Of a stretch of 16,308 nt of DNA, positions 8,027 to 14,712 are shown piece by piece (positions within the stretch are counted from its first letter, which is position 1; every line of letters begins with the position of its first letter). Source of the stretch: JAIBJP01 sp036506175 (GTDB lineage: Bacteria; Actinomycetota; Thermoleophilia; Gaiellales; Gaiellaceae); contig DASXSE010000027.1 of the NCBI GenBank assembly GCA_036506175.1, forward strand, positions 1 to 16,308, written 5' to 3'. Both the position numbers and the translations under genes were made by a program. A model generated the notes under the pieces. The model was given only the letters and a program-made list of their open reading frames with translations. It was not told where the DNA came from and ran no database searches.

Positions 8027-8275
8027 CTACTTGTTCGGAGCGGGACACTCGTCCGGCGTTGCCGCGTCCCCGGGAGTTCCGAACGGCGGCAGCGGAAGCG
8101 TCTGAGCGGGGTTGTGCTCCGCGATAGCCGCGTGCGCGGTTGGGTTGTTGCCGGGCGTTCCTGCCTGGGCCGGAGCGCATTCGTCGGCCGGCACAGCGAC
8201 GTGGTGAAAGGCGCCTGCCCCGGCCGGAAGCGCGAGCACGACGAACGCGCTGATCAGCAGCAGAACTCTTTTCAT
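8027..8275 (-). CDS. Small secreted two-cysteine protein of unknown function
   Basis: An 82-residue protein that I do not recognise. The start ATG 8275 has a strong ribosome-binding site (GAGGGGAGG, 8289-8281) with five bases of spacing. Residues 1-22 form a signal peptide: MKR, then a hydrophobic LLLISAFVVLALPA core and a small-residue cleavage region before FHH. The mature part is about 60 residues, rich in Pro, Ala, Gly and Asn. It has one cysteine near each end (C33 and C77), each in a DEC-Pro/Ala context, and GTPG occurs twice between them (39-42 and 66-69), so the chain looks mirror-like. No lipobox or membrane helix follows the signal. It is divergent from ndh across a shared inverted repeat. 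A longer in-frame reading (from 8356) would overlap ndh and lose the signal peptide. Confidence 0.75.
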   Translation of the reverse strand: MKRVLLLISAFVVLALPAGAGAFHHVAVPADECAPAQAGTPGNNPTAHAAIAEHNPAQTLPLPPFGTPGDAATPDECPAPNK

Positions 8276-8280
8276 GAAAC

Positions 8281-8319
8281 CCTCCCCTCGGGTCGTTTGG
8301 CTTTCGCTACGAGGGGAGG
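8281..8319. repeat. Inverted repeat whose arms are the ribosome-binding sites of two divergent genes
   Basis: CCTCCCCTCG (8281-8290) and CGAGGGGAGG (8310-8319) are a perfect 10-bp inverted repeat around a 19-bp spacer. The right arm lies just before ndh ATG 8322 on plus, and the left arm, read on minus, just before ATG 8275 of the secreted-protein gene. Any transcript that starts upstream of both arms could fold into a hairpin that hides its own ribosome-binding site. No obvious -10 box was found between the arms. Confidence 0.7.
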
Positions 8320-8321
8320 CG

Positions 8322-9593
8322 ATGAACGGATTGCGGCGAGAGGCTGTCGGCGGCACGCTGATCCTCGGCGGCGGATTCGCCGGAAGCTATGTGGCGCGCC
8401 TGCTTGGAAAGCGGAGCGCCACCATTGTCAGCCGGGAGAACTTCATGCTGTACACACCGCTACTTCCGGAAGCCGCGTCGGGCACCCTCGAGCCGCGGCA
8501 CGTCGTCGTGCCGCTGCGCCTCATGTGCCGCCATGCCGAGCTCCTGCTGGGCGAAGTGACATCGCTCGATCCCGGGGCTCATATCGTCGAGGTGGAGAGC
8601 GAAGTGGGACCCGCAGAGGTCCACTACGACCAGCTCGTCCTGGCACTCGGCGCCGTGGCACGCACGCTCCCCATTCCCGGACTGGCGGAGCACGGCCTCG
8701 GCTTCAAGAGCCTCGCCGACGCGATCTTTCTCCGCAACCACGTCCTGCGCCAACTCGAGCTTGCCGAAGCGTCGCTCTCAGCCGACGATGCCAAGCGCCA
8801 CCTGAGCTTTGTCTTCGTGGGCGCCGGCTACGCGGGCGTGGAAGCGCTCGCCGAGCTGTCCGACCTGCTGAGAGACGCCGTGCGGTACTACCCGCGTCTG
8901 CGTGACACCCGCCAGCGCTGGGTGCTCGTCGATGCGGCGCCGAAGATCCTTCCGGAGATCCCGGCCCGCCTCGGGGACTACGCTGCACAGGAGCTCTGGA
9001 AGCGCGGTGTCGACATCCGCGTCTCGACGACGCTCGAGTCCGTCGAGGAACACGCGGTCACCCTTTCAGATGGGACGCGGCTCGAGACCGAGACGCTCGT
9101 CTGGACGGCGGGAGTGAAGGCCAACCCCCTGCTCGCGAAGCTCGGACTCCCTCTGGACGAACGCGGCCGCGTCGTGGTCGACCCGACCTTCCGCGTCGAC
9201 GGGCTCGAAGGGGTGTGGGCGTTGGGAGACTGCGCGCGCGTCCCCAACCAGGCGACTCCGGGCTATTTCGATCCACCGACGAGCCAGCACGCGCTGCGTC
9301 AGGCGCGGCGACTCTCCAAGAACCTGGCCGGCTCTGTGCGGCCCTACCGCTACCGCATGCTGGGACAAGTTGCGACGCTCGGCCGCCACAAGGGAATTGC
9401 CGAGGTGCTCGGCCTGCGTCTGCGAGGCTTCATCGGCTGGTTCGTCACCCGCACCTACCATCTCTACCAGTTGCCCTTGCTGACAAGGAAGCTCCGCGTC
9501 GTCACCGACTGGACCGTGGCCCTCTTCTTCCGGCGGGACATCGCCGAGCTCGGGATGCTCGGCCACCCCGCTCCTTTACGCGATGAGGAGTGA
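8322..9593 (+). CDS. ndh: Type II NADH:quinone oxidoreductase (NDH-2)
   Basis: A 423-residue two-dinucleotide-binding flavoprotein. The FAD site is LILGGGFAG (13-21), the NADH site is FVFVGAGYAGVEALAEL (163-179), followed by VWTAGVKAN (260-268) and VWALGDCARVPN (298-309). The quinone/FAD contact region PPTSQHALRQ (318-327) matches NDH-2 proteins. The C-terminal part (about 370-412: FIGWFVTRTYHLYQLP and WTVALFFRRDIAEL) is the amphipathic membrane-binding tail. It feeds electrons from NADH to quinone without pumping protons and sits on the inner face of the membrane. ATG 8322 follows GAGGGGAGG (8311-8319); an upstream ATG at 8274 would overlap the divergent gene and is not needed. Its end overlaps the next gene by 11 bp. 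Confidence 0.92.
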   Translation: MNGLRREAVGGTLILGGGFAGSYVARLLGKRSATIVSRENFMLYTPLLPEAASGTLEPRHVVVPLRLMCRHAELLLGEVTSLDPGAHIVEVESEVGPAEVHYDQLVLALGAVARTLPIPGLAEHGLGFKSLADAIFLRNHVLRQLELAEASLSADDAKRHLSFVFVGAGYAGVEALAELSDLLRDAVRYYPRLRDTRQRWVLVDAAPKILPEIPARLGDYAAQELWKRGVDIRVSTTLESVEEHAVTLSDGTRLETETLVWTAGVKANPLLAKLGLPLDERGRVVVDPTFRVDGLEGVWALGDCARVPNQATPGYFDPPTSQHALRQARRLSKNLAGSVRPYRYRMLGQVATLGRHKGIAEVLGLRLRGFIGWFVTRTYHLYQLPLLTRKLRVVTDWTVALFFRRDIAELGMLGHPAPLRDEE

Positions 9594-10362
9594 GTTCGAG
9601 CGAGCGGCGGCCTTCGAGGAAGCCCTGCGCGATGCCTGCGTCAAAAGACGCGAGCAGTCGCGCTTTGGCGTCGCGCTCCTCAACCCGGGCCTTCCGCACG
9701 TGTGGTCGGTGAACCTCCTACGCGTGGAGACCGCGGACGCCGATCTGGAGGAGCTCATCGCCGACGCGGAGCAGGTTCTCGGCAAGGCGGGGCTCAATCA
9801 CCGGCGGCTGCTCGTCACGGACGAAGAGCTCGGGCGGCGACTCGAGAGGCCGCTCGGCGACCGCGGCTGGAAAACCGACCACTTCGTGTACATGGTCTCG
9901 CACCGCGAGCCGTCAAGACGAGGCGCCGCTCACGACGTCGCCGAGGTCGACCGCGAATCGGTTCTGGCGCTCCGACACGCGATCCTCGCCGAGTGGCTTC
10001 CCGATCTCGATTCGGAGACAGTCGGCCAGATCATGGCCTCGGACCGCTGCTTTGCCGAGGTGGGCAACGCGCGCTATTTCGCGATTGTGGTCGACGGCGC
10101 CGTCGTCAGCGCCGCGAACCTCTACTCGGACGGCCACACGGCTCAGATCGAGGACGTGGCCACGCTGCCCGAGCACCGCGGCCGCGGACACGCGACCGCA
10201 GTCACCCTACGTGCGCTCGACGAGGCGCGGACTGGTGGCCATGACTTCGTGTTCCTCGTCGCCGACGCGCGGGATTGGCCAAAGGAGCTGTATCGCCGGC
10301 TCGGATTCGACGAAGTTGGCGAACGCTACGTCTATCGCCTCAAGCTCAGCGAAGCTTCCTGA
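9583..10362 (+). CDS. GNAT-like N-acetyltransferase
   Basis: A 259-residue protein whose C-terminal part is a GNAT acetyl-CoA-binding domain. The evidence is ARYFAIVVDGAVVSAANLYS (163-182), the strand IEDVATLPEHRGRGHATAV (189-207) carrying the RGRGHA pyrophosphate loop, and the terminal DWPKELYRRLGFDEVGE (231-247). The N-terminal 110 residues lack such a loop and could be a degenerate second GNAT domain, as in tandem-GNAT proteins, or a substrate-binding domain. The substrate is unknown. ATG 9583 overlaps ndh by 11 bp without an evident ribosome-binding site, so translation may be coupled. The 3' end overlaps convergent ligD by 17 bp. Confidence 0.85.
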   Translation: MRSEFERAAAFEEALRDACVKRREQSRFGVALLNPGLPHVWSVNLLRVETADADLEELIADAEQVLGKAGLNHRRLLVTDEELGRRLERPLGDRGWKTDHFVYMVSHREPSRRGAAHDVAEVDRESVLALRHAILAEWLPDLDSETVGQIMASDRCFAEVGNARYFAIVVDGAVVSAANLYSDGHTAQIEDVATLPEHRGRGHATAVTLRALDEARTGGHDFVFLVADARDWPKELYRRLGFDEVGERYVYRLKLSEAS

Positions 10363-12667
10363 GCGCCGCTCCGAGCGACTGCTTCATGGTCAGCACCGGC
10401 TGGAAGAGGTCGCCGTCCCGCTCGATCCGGCCGAGCACCACTTCCATCGTGAAGTCGCGGGGATCGAGGTTCTCGGTGACCTCGTCCCAGCGCAGGGGGG
10501 TCGAGACAGGCGCACCCTCGCGCGGCCTGACCGAGTACACCGAGGCGATCGTCTTGCCTTCGCCGTTCTGGTTGGCATCGACGAGGACGCCGCGACGCTT
10601 TTGTTTCGCCCATTGGGTGGTCACGAGACCTTGATGCGTGCGCTCGAGCGTCCGCGCAACGATCTCGGCGAACTCGCGCGTGTCCGCGAACGTGTAGCGC
10701 CTCTCGATCGGAACGAGCACGTGGATCCCGTCCGACCCGCTCGTCTTCGGGAAGCCTTCGAGCTGGAGCGCGTCGAGCACTTCCTTGATCAGAAGCGCGA
10801 CCTGCACCGTCTCCTTGAAGCCGACGTCGGGTGAGGGGTCGAGGTCGAAGAGGACGAAGTCGGGCCGCTCGGGCTTGTCGACGCGGGAGTACCACACGTT
10901 CGCGTCGATGCAGCCCATGCTCACCATCCAGAGGAGCGCGAGCTCGTCGTTCACGAGGGGAACCTGGATCCGCCTCGTGCGCCTCGGTGTGTCACGCGTG
11001 CTGACCATGAACGGCCGCGTTGGAATCCAGTCGGGCATCCCCTTGGGGGCGTCCTTCTGGAAGAAGAACTTGCCGAAGGCGCCGTCGGGATAGCGCTTCA
11101 TCGTGAAAGGCCGGTCCTTCAAATGCGGAATAAGAACCGGCGCGACGTCCCGGTAATACGCGATGAGGTCACCCTTCGTGATCGCTTCGTCCGGCCAGAA
11201 GATCTTGTCGAGGTTGGACAGGCGCAGCACACGTTTGCCCCGCTTGATCTCGCTCTCGATCGGGCGCTCCGGCCGGACTTCCTCGGCCGCCTTGTCCTCG
11301 CGGAGCCCTTGGTACGAGGGCGCCCGCAGATGGCCGTCGTGCGTCCACTCGACGAACTCGACCTCGCACACGAGGCTGGGCTCGACCCAAACGACGTCTC
11401 CCTTCTTCACCCGCGGCATCTTCGGAACGTCGGGGAACGGAGGCGTAGGCCGTTCGAGCGGCGCGAGCTTCTTCATCAGGCGGTCGATCTCCGCGTCAGT
11501 GAAGCCGGTTCCCACGTTGCCGACGTAGCGCAGGTCGCGGCCCTGCTTGACGGCCAGAACGAGGGACCCGAGCCGCCGCTCGCGCCGCCCCTTGCCTTGC
11601 GTGTAGCCGGCGATGATGAACTCCTGGCGCTGCTTGCCCGGCTTGACCTTGAGCCAGTCGCGGCTCCGCTTGCCCGGCTCGTAGCGTGATTCGGCCCGCT
11701 TGGCCATCACGCCTTCGAGACCTTGCTCGAGAGCGGCCTGCTCGAGCGCACGTCCGTCCTCGAAAGCCTCCGAGAGCTGGACCGTCTTGCTGCGCCGATC
11801 GAGAATCGCTTCCAGGCGGCTGCGCCGCTCGGTGAAGGGCAGGTCGACCAACGGCTCTCCGTCGAGCTCGAGGAGATCGAAGACGTAGTAGACGAGCGGG
11901 TGGCCGCCCTGCTGCATGGCCGAGAAACTCGAGCGCCCGCTTTCGTCGATGGCGCACACCTCACCGTCGAGGACACAGTTGGACGTCCGAAGCGCGCGCG
12001 GGATTGCACTCGCGACGGATGCGAAGCGCTCGGTGTAGTCCTGATCCTTGCGAGTGCGCAGCTCGGGGTCCCCGTTGACCATGTACGTGATCGTCCGGTA
12101 GCCGTCCCATTTGGCTTCGAAGAGCCAACCGCGTCCCGTGGGAAGCTTCTCGGCGAGGGAGGCGAGCATCGGCGGATAGCGTCGTCGCGACCGGGGAGCG
12201 GCACGTTCGTCCCGCTTCTTGATCAGGAGCCAGTTCTTTGCGTCACCGGAGAGCCTCGCCGGGACAAGCGTCCACGTGCCGTCGAGCCGCTCGCCTTTGA
12301 GACGGACGGTCAAACCGCCGTCCTTCTTCTCCTCCAGGAGCTCGTAGGTCCCCTGGTCCCAGATCTCCACCTGGCCCGCGCCGTACTGGCCGGCAGGGAT
12401 CTCGCCTTGGAAGGTCGCGTATTCGAGCGGATGGTCCTCGACGTGAACAGCGAGATTCCGCTCGCCGGGCTCCAGTGGGATGCCCTTCGGGACGGCCCAG
12501 CTGGCGAGCGCCCCACCGCGTTCGAGGCGGAAGTCGTAGTGCAACCGGCGTGCATCGTGCCGCTGGACGACAAAGATCGGCTCCTTGCCGCGCCGTCCGC
12601 GGCCCCCGAAAGGCTCCGGCGTCTTCTTTGGATCTCGCTTCCGCTCGTACTCGCGCAGCCGCGCCAT
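10346..12667 (-). CDS. ligD: ATP-dependent DNA ligase D, PE-LIG-POL architecture (LigD)
   Basis: A 773-residue multifunctional end-joining enzyme. Domain order is 3'-phosphoesterase (about 1-160: HDARRLHYDFRLE at 37-49, HVEDHPLEYATF at 75-86, GQYGAG 93-98), ATP-dependent ligase (about 165-465: nucleophile K186 in EAKWDGYR, FDLLELDG, GLEGVMAKR, RDWLKVK), then primase-polymerase (about 475-773: metal aspartates D608 and D610 in LFDLDPS, SGSDGIHVLVP at 643-653, D697 in LVDANQNG). It repairs double-strand breaks with Ku by non-homologous end joining: POL fills, PE trims 3' ends and LIG seals. This order is that of Pseudomonas LigD rather than the mycobacterial POL-PE-LIG order. No ku gene lies in the window. 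ATG 12667 is preceded directly by AGGAAG, so spacing is poor. All catalytic residues checked are present. Confidence 0.95.
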   Translation of the reverse strand: MARLREYERKRDPKKTPEPFGGRGRRGKEPIFVVQRHDARRLHYDFRLERGGALASWAVPKGIPLEPGERNLAVHVEDHPLEYATFQGEIPAGQYGAGQVEIWDQGTYELLEEKKDGGLTVRLKGERLDGTWTLVPARLSGDAKNWLLIKKRDERAAPRSRRRYPPMLASLAEKLPTGRGWLFEAKWDGYRTITYMVNGDPELRTRKDQDYTERFASVASAIPRALRTSNCVLDGEVCAIDESGRSSFSAMQQGGHPLVYYVFDLLELDGEPLVDLPFTERRSRLEAILDRRSKTVQLSEAFEDGRALEQAALEQGLEGVMAKRAESRYEPGKRSRDWLKVKPGKQRQEFIIAGYTQGKGRRERRLGSLVLAVKQGRDLRYVGNVGTGFTDAEIDRLMKKLAPLERPTPPFPDVPKMPRVKKGDVVWVEPSLVCEVEFVEWTHDGHLRAPSYQGLREDKAAEEVRPERPIESEIKRGKRVLRLSNLDKIFWPDEAITKGDLIAYYRDVAPVLIPHLKDRPFTMKRYPDGAFGKFFFQKDAPKGMPDWIPTRPFMVSTRDTPRRTRRIQVPLVNDELALLWMVSMGCIDANVWYSRVDKPERPDFVLFDLDPSPDVGFKETVQVALLIKEVLDALQLEGFPKTSGSDGIHVLVPIERRYTFADTREFAEIVARTLERTHQGLVTTQWAKQKRRGVLVDANQNGEGKTIASVYSVRPREGAPVSTPLRWDEVTENLDPRDFTMEVVLGRIERDGDLFQPVLTMKQSLGAALRKLR

Positions 12668-12790
12668 CTTCCTAGCATGCCTTCCGGCGGAACTTTCTGA
12701 ACGGCGACAGGTTTAGCCGGACCGAGCGCGGGTACAAGCCGCGCCGAGAAGGCTCCTTTGCGACTTCTCTGCCGACCAGGGGGGTTGGTA

Positions 12791-12819
12791 CTCGAGGCCG
12801 GTGCTGAACCGGCCTCGAG
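12791..12819 (-). terminator. Probable accDA operon terminator hairpin
   Basis: CTCGAGGCCGGT (12791-12802) and ACCGGCCTCGAG (12808-12819) form a perfect 12-bp stem with a 5-nt loop, about 70 bp beyond the accA stop in the direction of transcription. There is no U-run in the minus-strand transcript, which continues into a C-rich stretch, so a T-less terminator or another structured element are both possible. Confidence 0.55.
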
Positions 12820-12856
12820 GCCTTGGTGGAAAGGTCGCCTCAAGCAGGGGAAAACT

Positions 12857-12874
12857 CTGTGGATGCTGTGGATG
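12857..12874. repeat. Tandem 9-bp repeat CTGTGGATG x2
   Basis: Two adjacent perfect copies of CTGTGGATG (12857-12865 and 12866-12874). Each contains TGTGGAT, which matches seven of nine positions of the DnaA box TGTGGATAA on this strand. They lie between the accA stop and the hairpin cluster. Two imperfect boxes are far too few to call an origin. Confidence 0.55.
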
Positions 12875-12890
12875 GGCGACGACCGGTCCG

Positions 12891-13850
12891 TTACCCGAGA
12901 AACACGCCCATTTCACGGAATTTCCGGTGTCTCGAACGTCGTCGATCGTCCGGATCGAGGTTTTCCACCTCTTCCAGGGCGATCTCCAACGAGGCTCCGA
13001 GAAGACGGGCCGCCTCGTCATGGTCAACGTGCGCTCCTTCGGGGGGTTCCGGGACAATCGCGTCGACCACGCCCAGCTCCAAGCAGTGCGTAGCGTCCGG
13101 CTTGAAAGCCGCAGCGGCCTTCTTCGCCTCGCCGGCGTCGCGCCAGAGGATGGCCGCGCAGCCTTCGGGCGAGATGACGGAGTAGATGGCGTTCTCCTGC
13201 ATGAGGACACGGTCGGCGACTGCGATCGCGACTGCGCCGCCGGAGCCGCCCTCGCCGATGATGCACGTCACCGTCGGGACGCCAAGCCGCAGCATCGCGA
13301 GCTGCGAGCGAGCGATCCAACCGCCCTGGCCGTGTTGCTCGGCAACGACACCCGGGTACGCGCCGGGCGTGTCGACAAGCGTGAGCACCGGGAAACGGTG
13401 GCGCTCGGCTACTTCCATGGCGCGCATCGCCTTGCGATAGCCCTCCGGATACGTCATTCCGAAGTTCCGGTGGGTGCGCTCGCGGATGTCGCGCCCCTTT
13501 TGATGTCCGATGAGTGTGACTGTGCGCCCGTTGAACCGCCCGAGACCGGCGACCACGGCAGCGTCGTCGCCGAGTGAGCGGTCGCCGTGCAGCTCGAGGA
13601 AGTCCTCGAAGATCCGCTCGACGTAATCAAGCGTGTAGGGCCTGTCCTGATGGCGGGCCAGCTCGACGGCGTGCCACACCTCGTCTGCGCTCGGCTCAGC
13701 GCCGATGCGGTCGATCTGACGCTGCAGGCGCGCCAACTCACCGGAGACGCCCACCCCGCGCAGAAGGGGCAACTCCCGCAGCTTGGCGAGGCGGTCGCGC
13801 AGCCGTAGTTGCTCGACCGCGCCCTGCGTGCCTTCGGTCTCAGTTGCCAT
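12891..13850 (-). CDS. accA: Acetyl-CoA carboxylase carboxyltransferase subunit alpha (AccA)
   Basis: A 319-residue AccA, the usual length. With AccD it forms the carboxyltransferase that moves CO2 from biotin to acetyl-CoA, making malonyl-CoA for fatty acid synthesis. Visible are an N-terminal helical part (1-60), ELHGDRSLGDDAAVVAGLGR (86-105), GHQKGRD (115-121), NFGMTYPEGYRKA (129-141), LVDTPGAYPG (158-167), EQHGQGGWIAR (171-181), the oxyanion-forming IIGEGGSGGA (197-206) and YSVISPEGCAAILWRD (223-238). ATG 13850 overlaps the accD stop (13840) by 11 bp, so the subunits are probably translated in a coupled way at matched amounts. The longer reading upstream of 13850 runs through accD and is rejected. 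It is the last gene of the fabF-to-accA array, with a hairpin downstream. Confidence 0.96.
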   Translation of the reverse strand: MATETEGTQGAVEQLRLRDRLAKLRELPLLRGVGVSGELARLQRQIDRIGAEPSADEVWHAVELARHQDRPYTLDYVERIFEDFLELHGDRSLGDDAAVVAGLGRFNGRTVTLIGHQKGRDIRERTHRNFGMTYPEGYRKAMRAMEVAERHRFPVLTLVDTPGAYPGVVAEQHGQGGWIARSQLAMLRLGVPTVTCIIGEGGSGGAVAIAVADRVLMQENAIYSVISPEGCAAILWRDAGEAKKAAAAFKPDATHCLELGVVDAIVPEPPEGAHVDHDEAARLLGASLEIALEEVENLDPDDRRRSRHRKFREMGVFLG

Positions 13851-14685
13851 TTCGCTCGAAGAGGGCGAGGGCGCGCCCGAGGAAAGGGCGAAGCTCAGGT
13901 CGAGCCACGATGGCGTCGACATGGCCGAAGCGTTGGTTCGACTCGGCTTGGCCGAAATCGTCCGGCAGCTTCTCACGCGTGGTCTGCTGGACCACGCGTG
14001 GGCCGGTGAACGCGAGCAGCGCGCCGGGCTCGGCGACCACGATGTCGCCGAGGCTGGCGAAGCTCGCCAGCACGCCCGCGGTGGTCGGATGGGTCATTAC
14101 GGAGATGAAGGCAGCCGGCGCCTGGTGGAGCTCGTCCACTGCGGAGACGGTCTTCGGCAGCTGCATGAGCGAGAGAATTCCCTCCTGCATGCGGGCGCCG
14201 CCCGAGGCGGTCACGCACACGAGCGGTACGCGGCGTTTGGCTGCTCGCTCGCAGGCGCGCACGAACTTCTCGCCAACCGCGCTGCCCATGGAGCCTCCCA
14301 TGAAGCCGAAGTCCATCACGGCCAGCTCGCAGGGACGCCGCTCGATGACGGCTGCGCCCGCGATCATCGCGTCGCCGAGTCCCGTCGCTACCTCGGCCTC
14401 GGCGAGCCTCTCCGTGTAGGCGCGCAGGTCGAAGAACCCCAGGGGATCGGCGGACCGGAGGTCCGCGTCGGCCTCGTGGAAAGTCCCTCGATCAGCGAGC
14501 TGGTTGACGCGGTCGCGCGCGCGAACGGGAAAGTGATGACCGCACTGGAGGCAGACGCGCAGGTTCGCCTCGAGCTCTTCGTCCTTGTAATGCGAGTGGC
14601 AGCTCGGGCACGTGTTCGGATGCTTTCCCTGCGGTTCAGGCTCGGGGCCGCGATGCTCGATGGACACGTCGATGCGGCTTGCCAT
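13840..14685 (-). CDS. accD: Acetyl-CoA carboxylase carboxyltransferase subunit beta (AccD)
   Basis: A 281-residue AccD, the partner of AccA. The N-terminal zinc finger has C26, C29, C45 and C48 (CPSCHSHY and CLQCGHHF). The crotonase-fold domain follows with DFGFMGGSMGSAVGEK (125-140), the CoA/oxyanion segment TASGGARMQEG (159-169) and THPTTAGVLASFA near 210. Residues 1-22 are a short, charged, non-conserved lead. ATG 14685 lies 27 bp after the stop of the arginase-like gene and has no clear ribosome-binding site. TAAGAT (14700-14695) ends nine bases before it and could be a -10 box for a nearly leaderless internal start, but no -35 was found. Subunits are encoded as accD-accA rather than as the fused AccD/biotin-carboxylase proteins common in mycobacteria. 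Confidence 0.95.
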   Translation of the reverse strand: MASRIDVSIEHRGPEPEPQGKHPNTCPSCHSHYKDEELEANLRVCLQCGHHFPVRARDRVNQLADRGTFHEADADLRSADPLGFFDLRAYTERLAEAEVATGLGDAMIAGAAVIERRPCELAVMDFGFMGGSMGSAVGEKFVRACERAAKRRVPLVCVTASGGARMQEGILSLMQLPKTVSAVDELHQAPAAFISVMTHPTTAGVLASFASLGDIVVAEPGALLAFTGPRVVQQTTREKLPDDFGQAESNQRFGHVDAIVARPELRPFLGRALALFERNGN

Positions 14686-14712
14686 TGGCGGCCTATCTTA
14701 CGGTCTAGGCTC

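Larger units (their letters stand above)
12668..12890. other. 223-bp intergenic region, rich in stem-loops, between accA and ligD
   Basis: This is the largest gap in the window. It holds three consecutive potential hairpins: 12726-12744 (6-bp stem, 7-nt loop), 12746-12769 (GAGAAG/CTTCTC, 12-nt loop) and the strong 12791-12819 stem. ACCAGG (12775-12780) can also pair with CCTTGGT (12821-12827), extending the strong hairpin. A 9-bp tandem repeat lies at 12857-12874. No convincing open reading frame, tRNA or -10/-35 pair was found. The region must contain the accA 3' end and, if ligD has its own promoter, that promoter. A small RNA is possible but unproven. Confidence 0.5.

Noticed and set aside
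11723..12700. 325-codon plus-strand reading frame opposite ligD
   Set aside because: Antisense shadow of the ligase and phosphoesterase domains, with no recognisable domain.
12857..12874. Replication origin
   Set aside because: Only two imperfect DnaA-like boxes, no AT-rich unwinding element, and no dnaA, dnaN or parAB genes nearby.
12668..12890. tRNA, SRP RNA or tmRNA in the accA-ligD gap
   Set aside because: No T-loop GGTTCRA sequence, no CCA-compatible acceptor stem and no SRP tetraloop core was found; only generic hairpins are present.
13851..13976. Upstream extension of accA
   Set aside because: It lies in another frame of accD and is serine-rich without similarity; ATG 13850 gives exactly the family length of 319.
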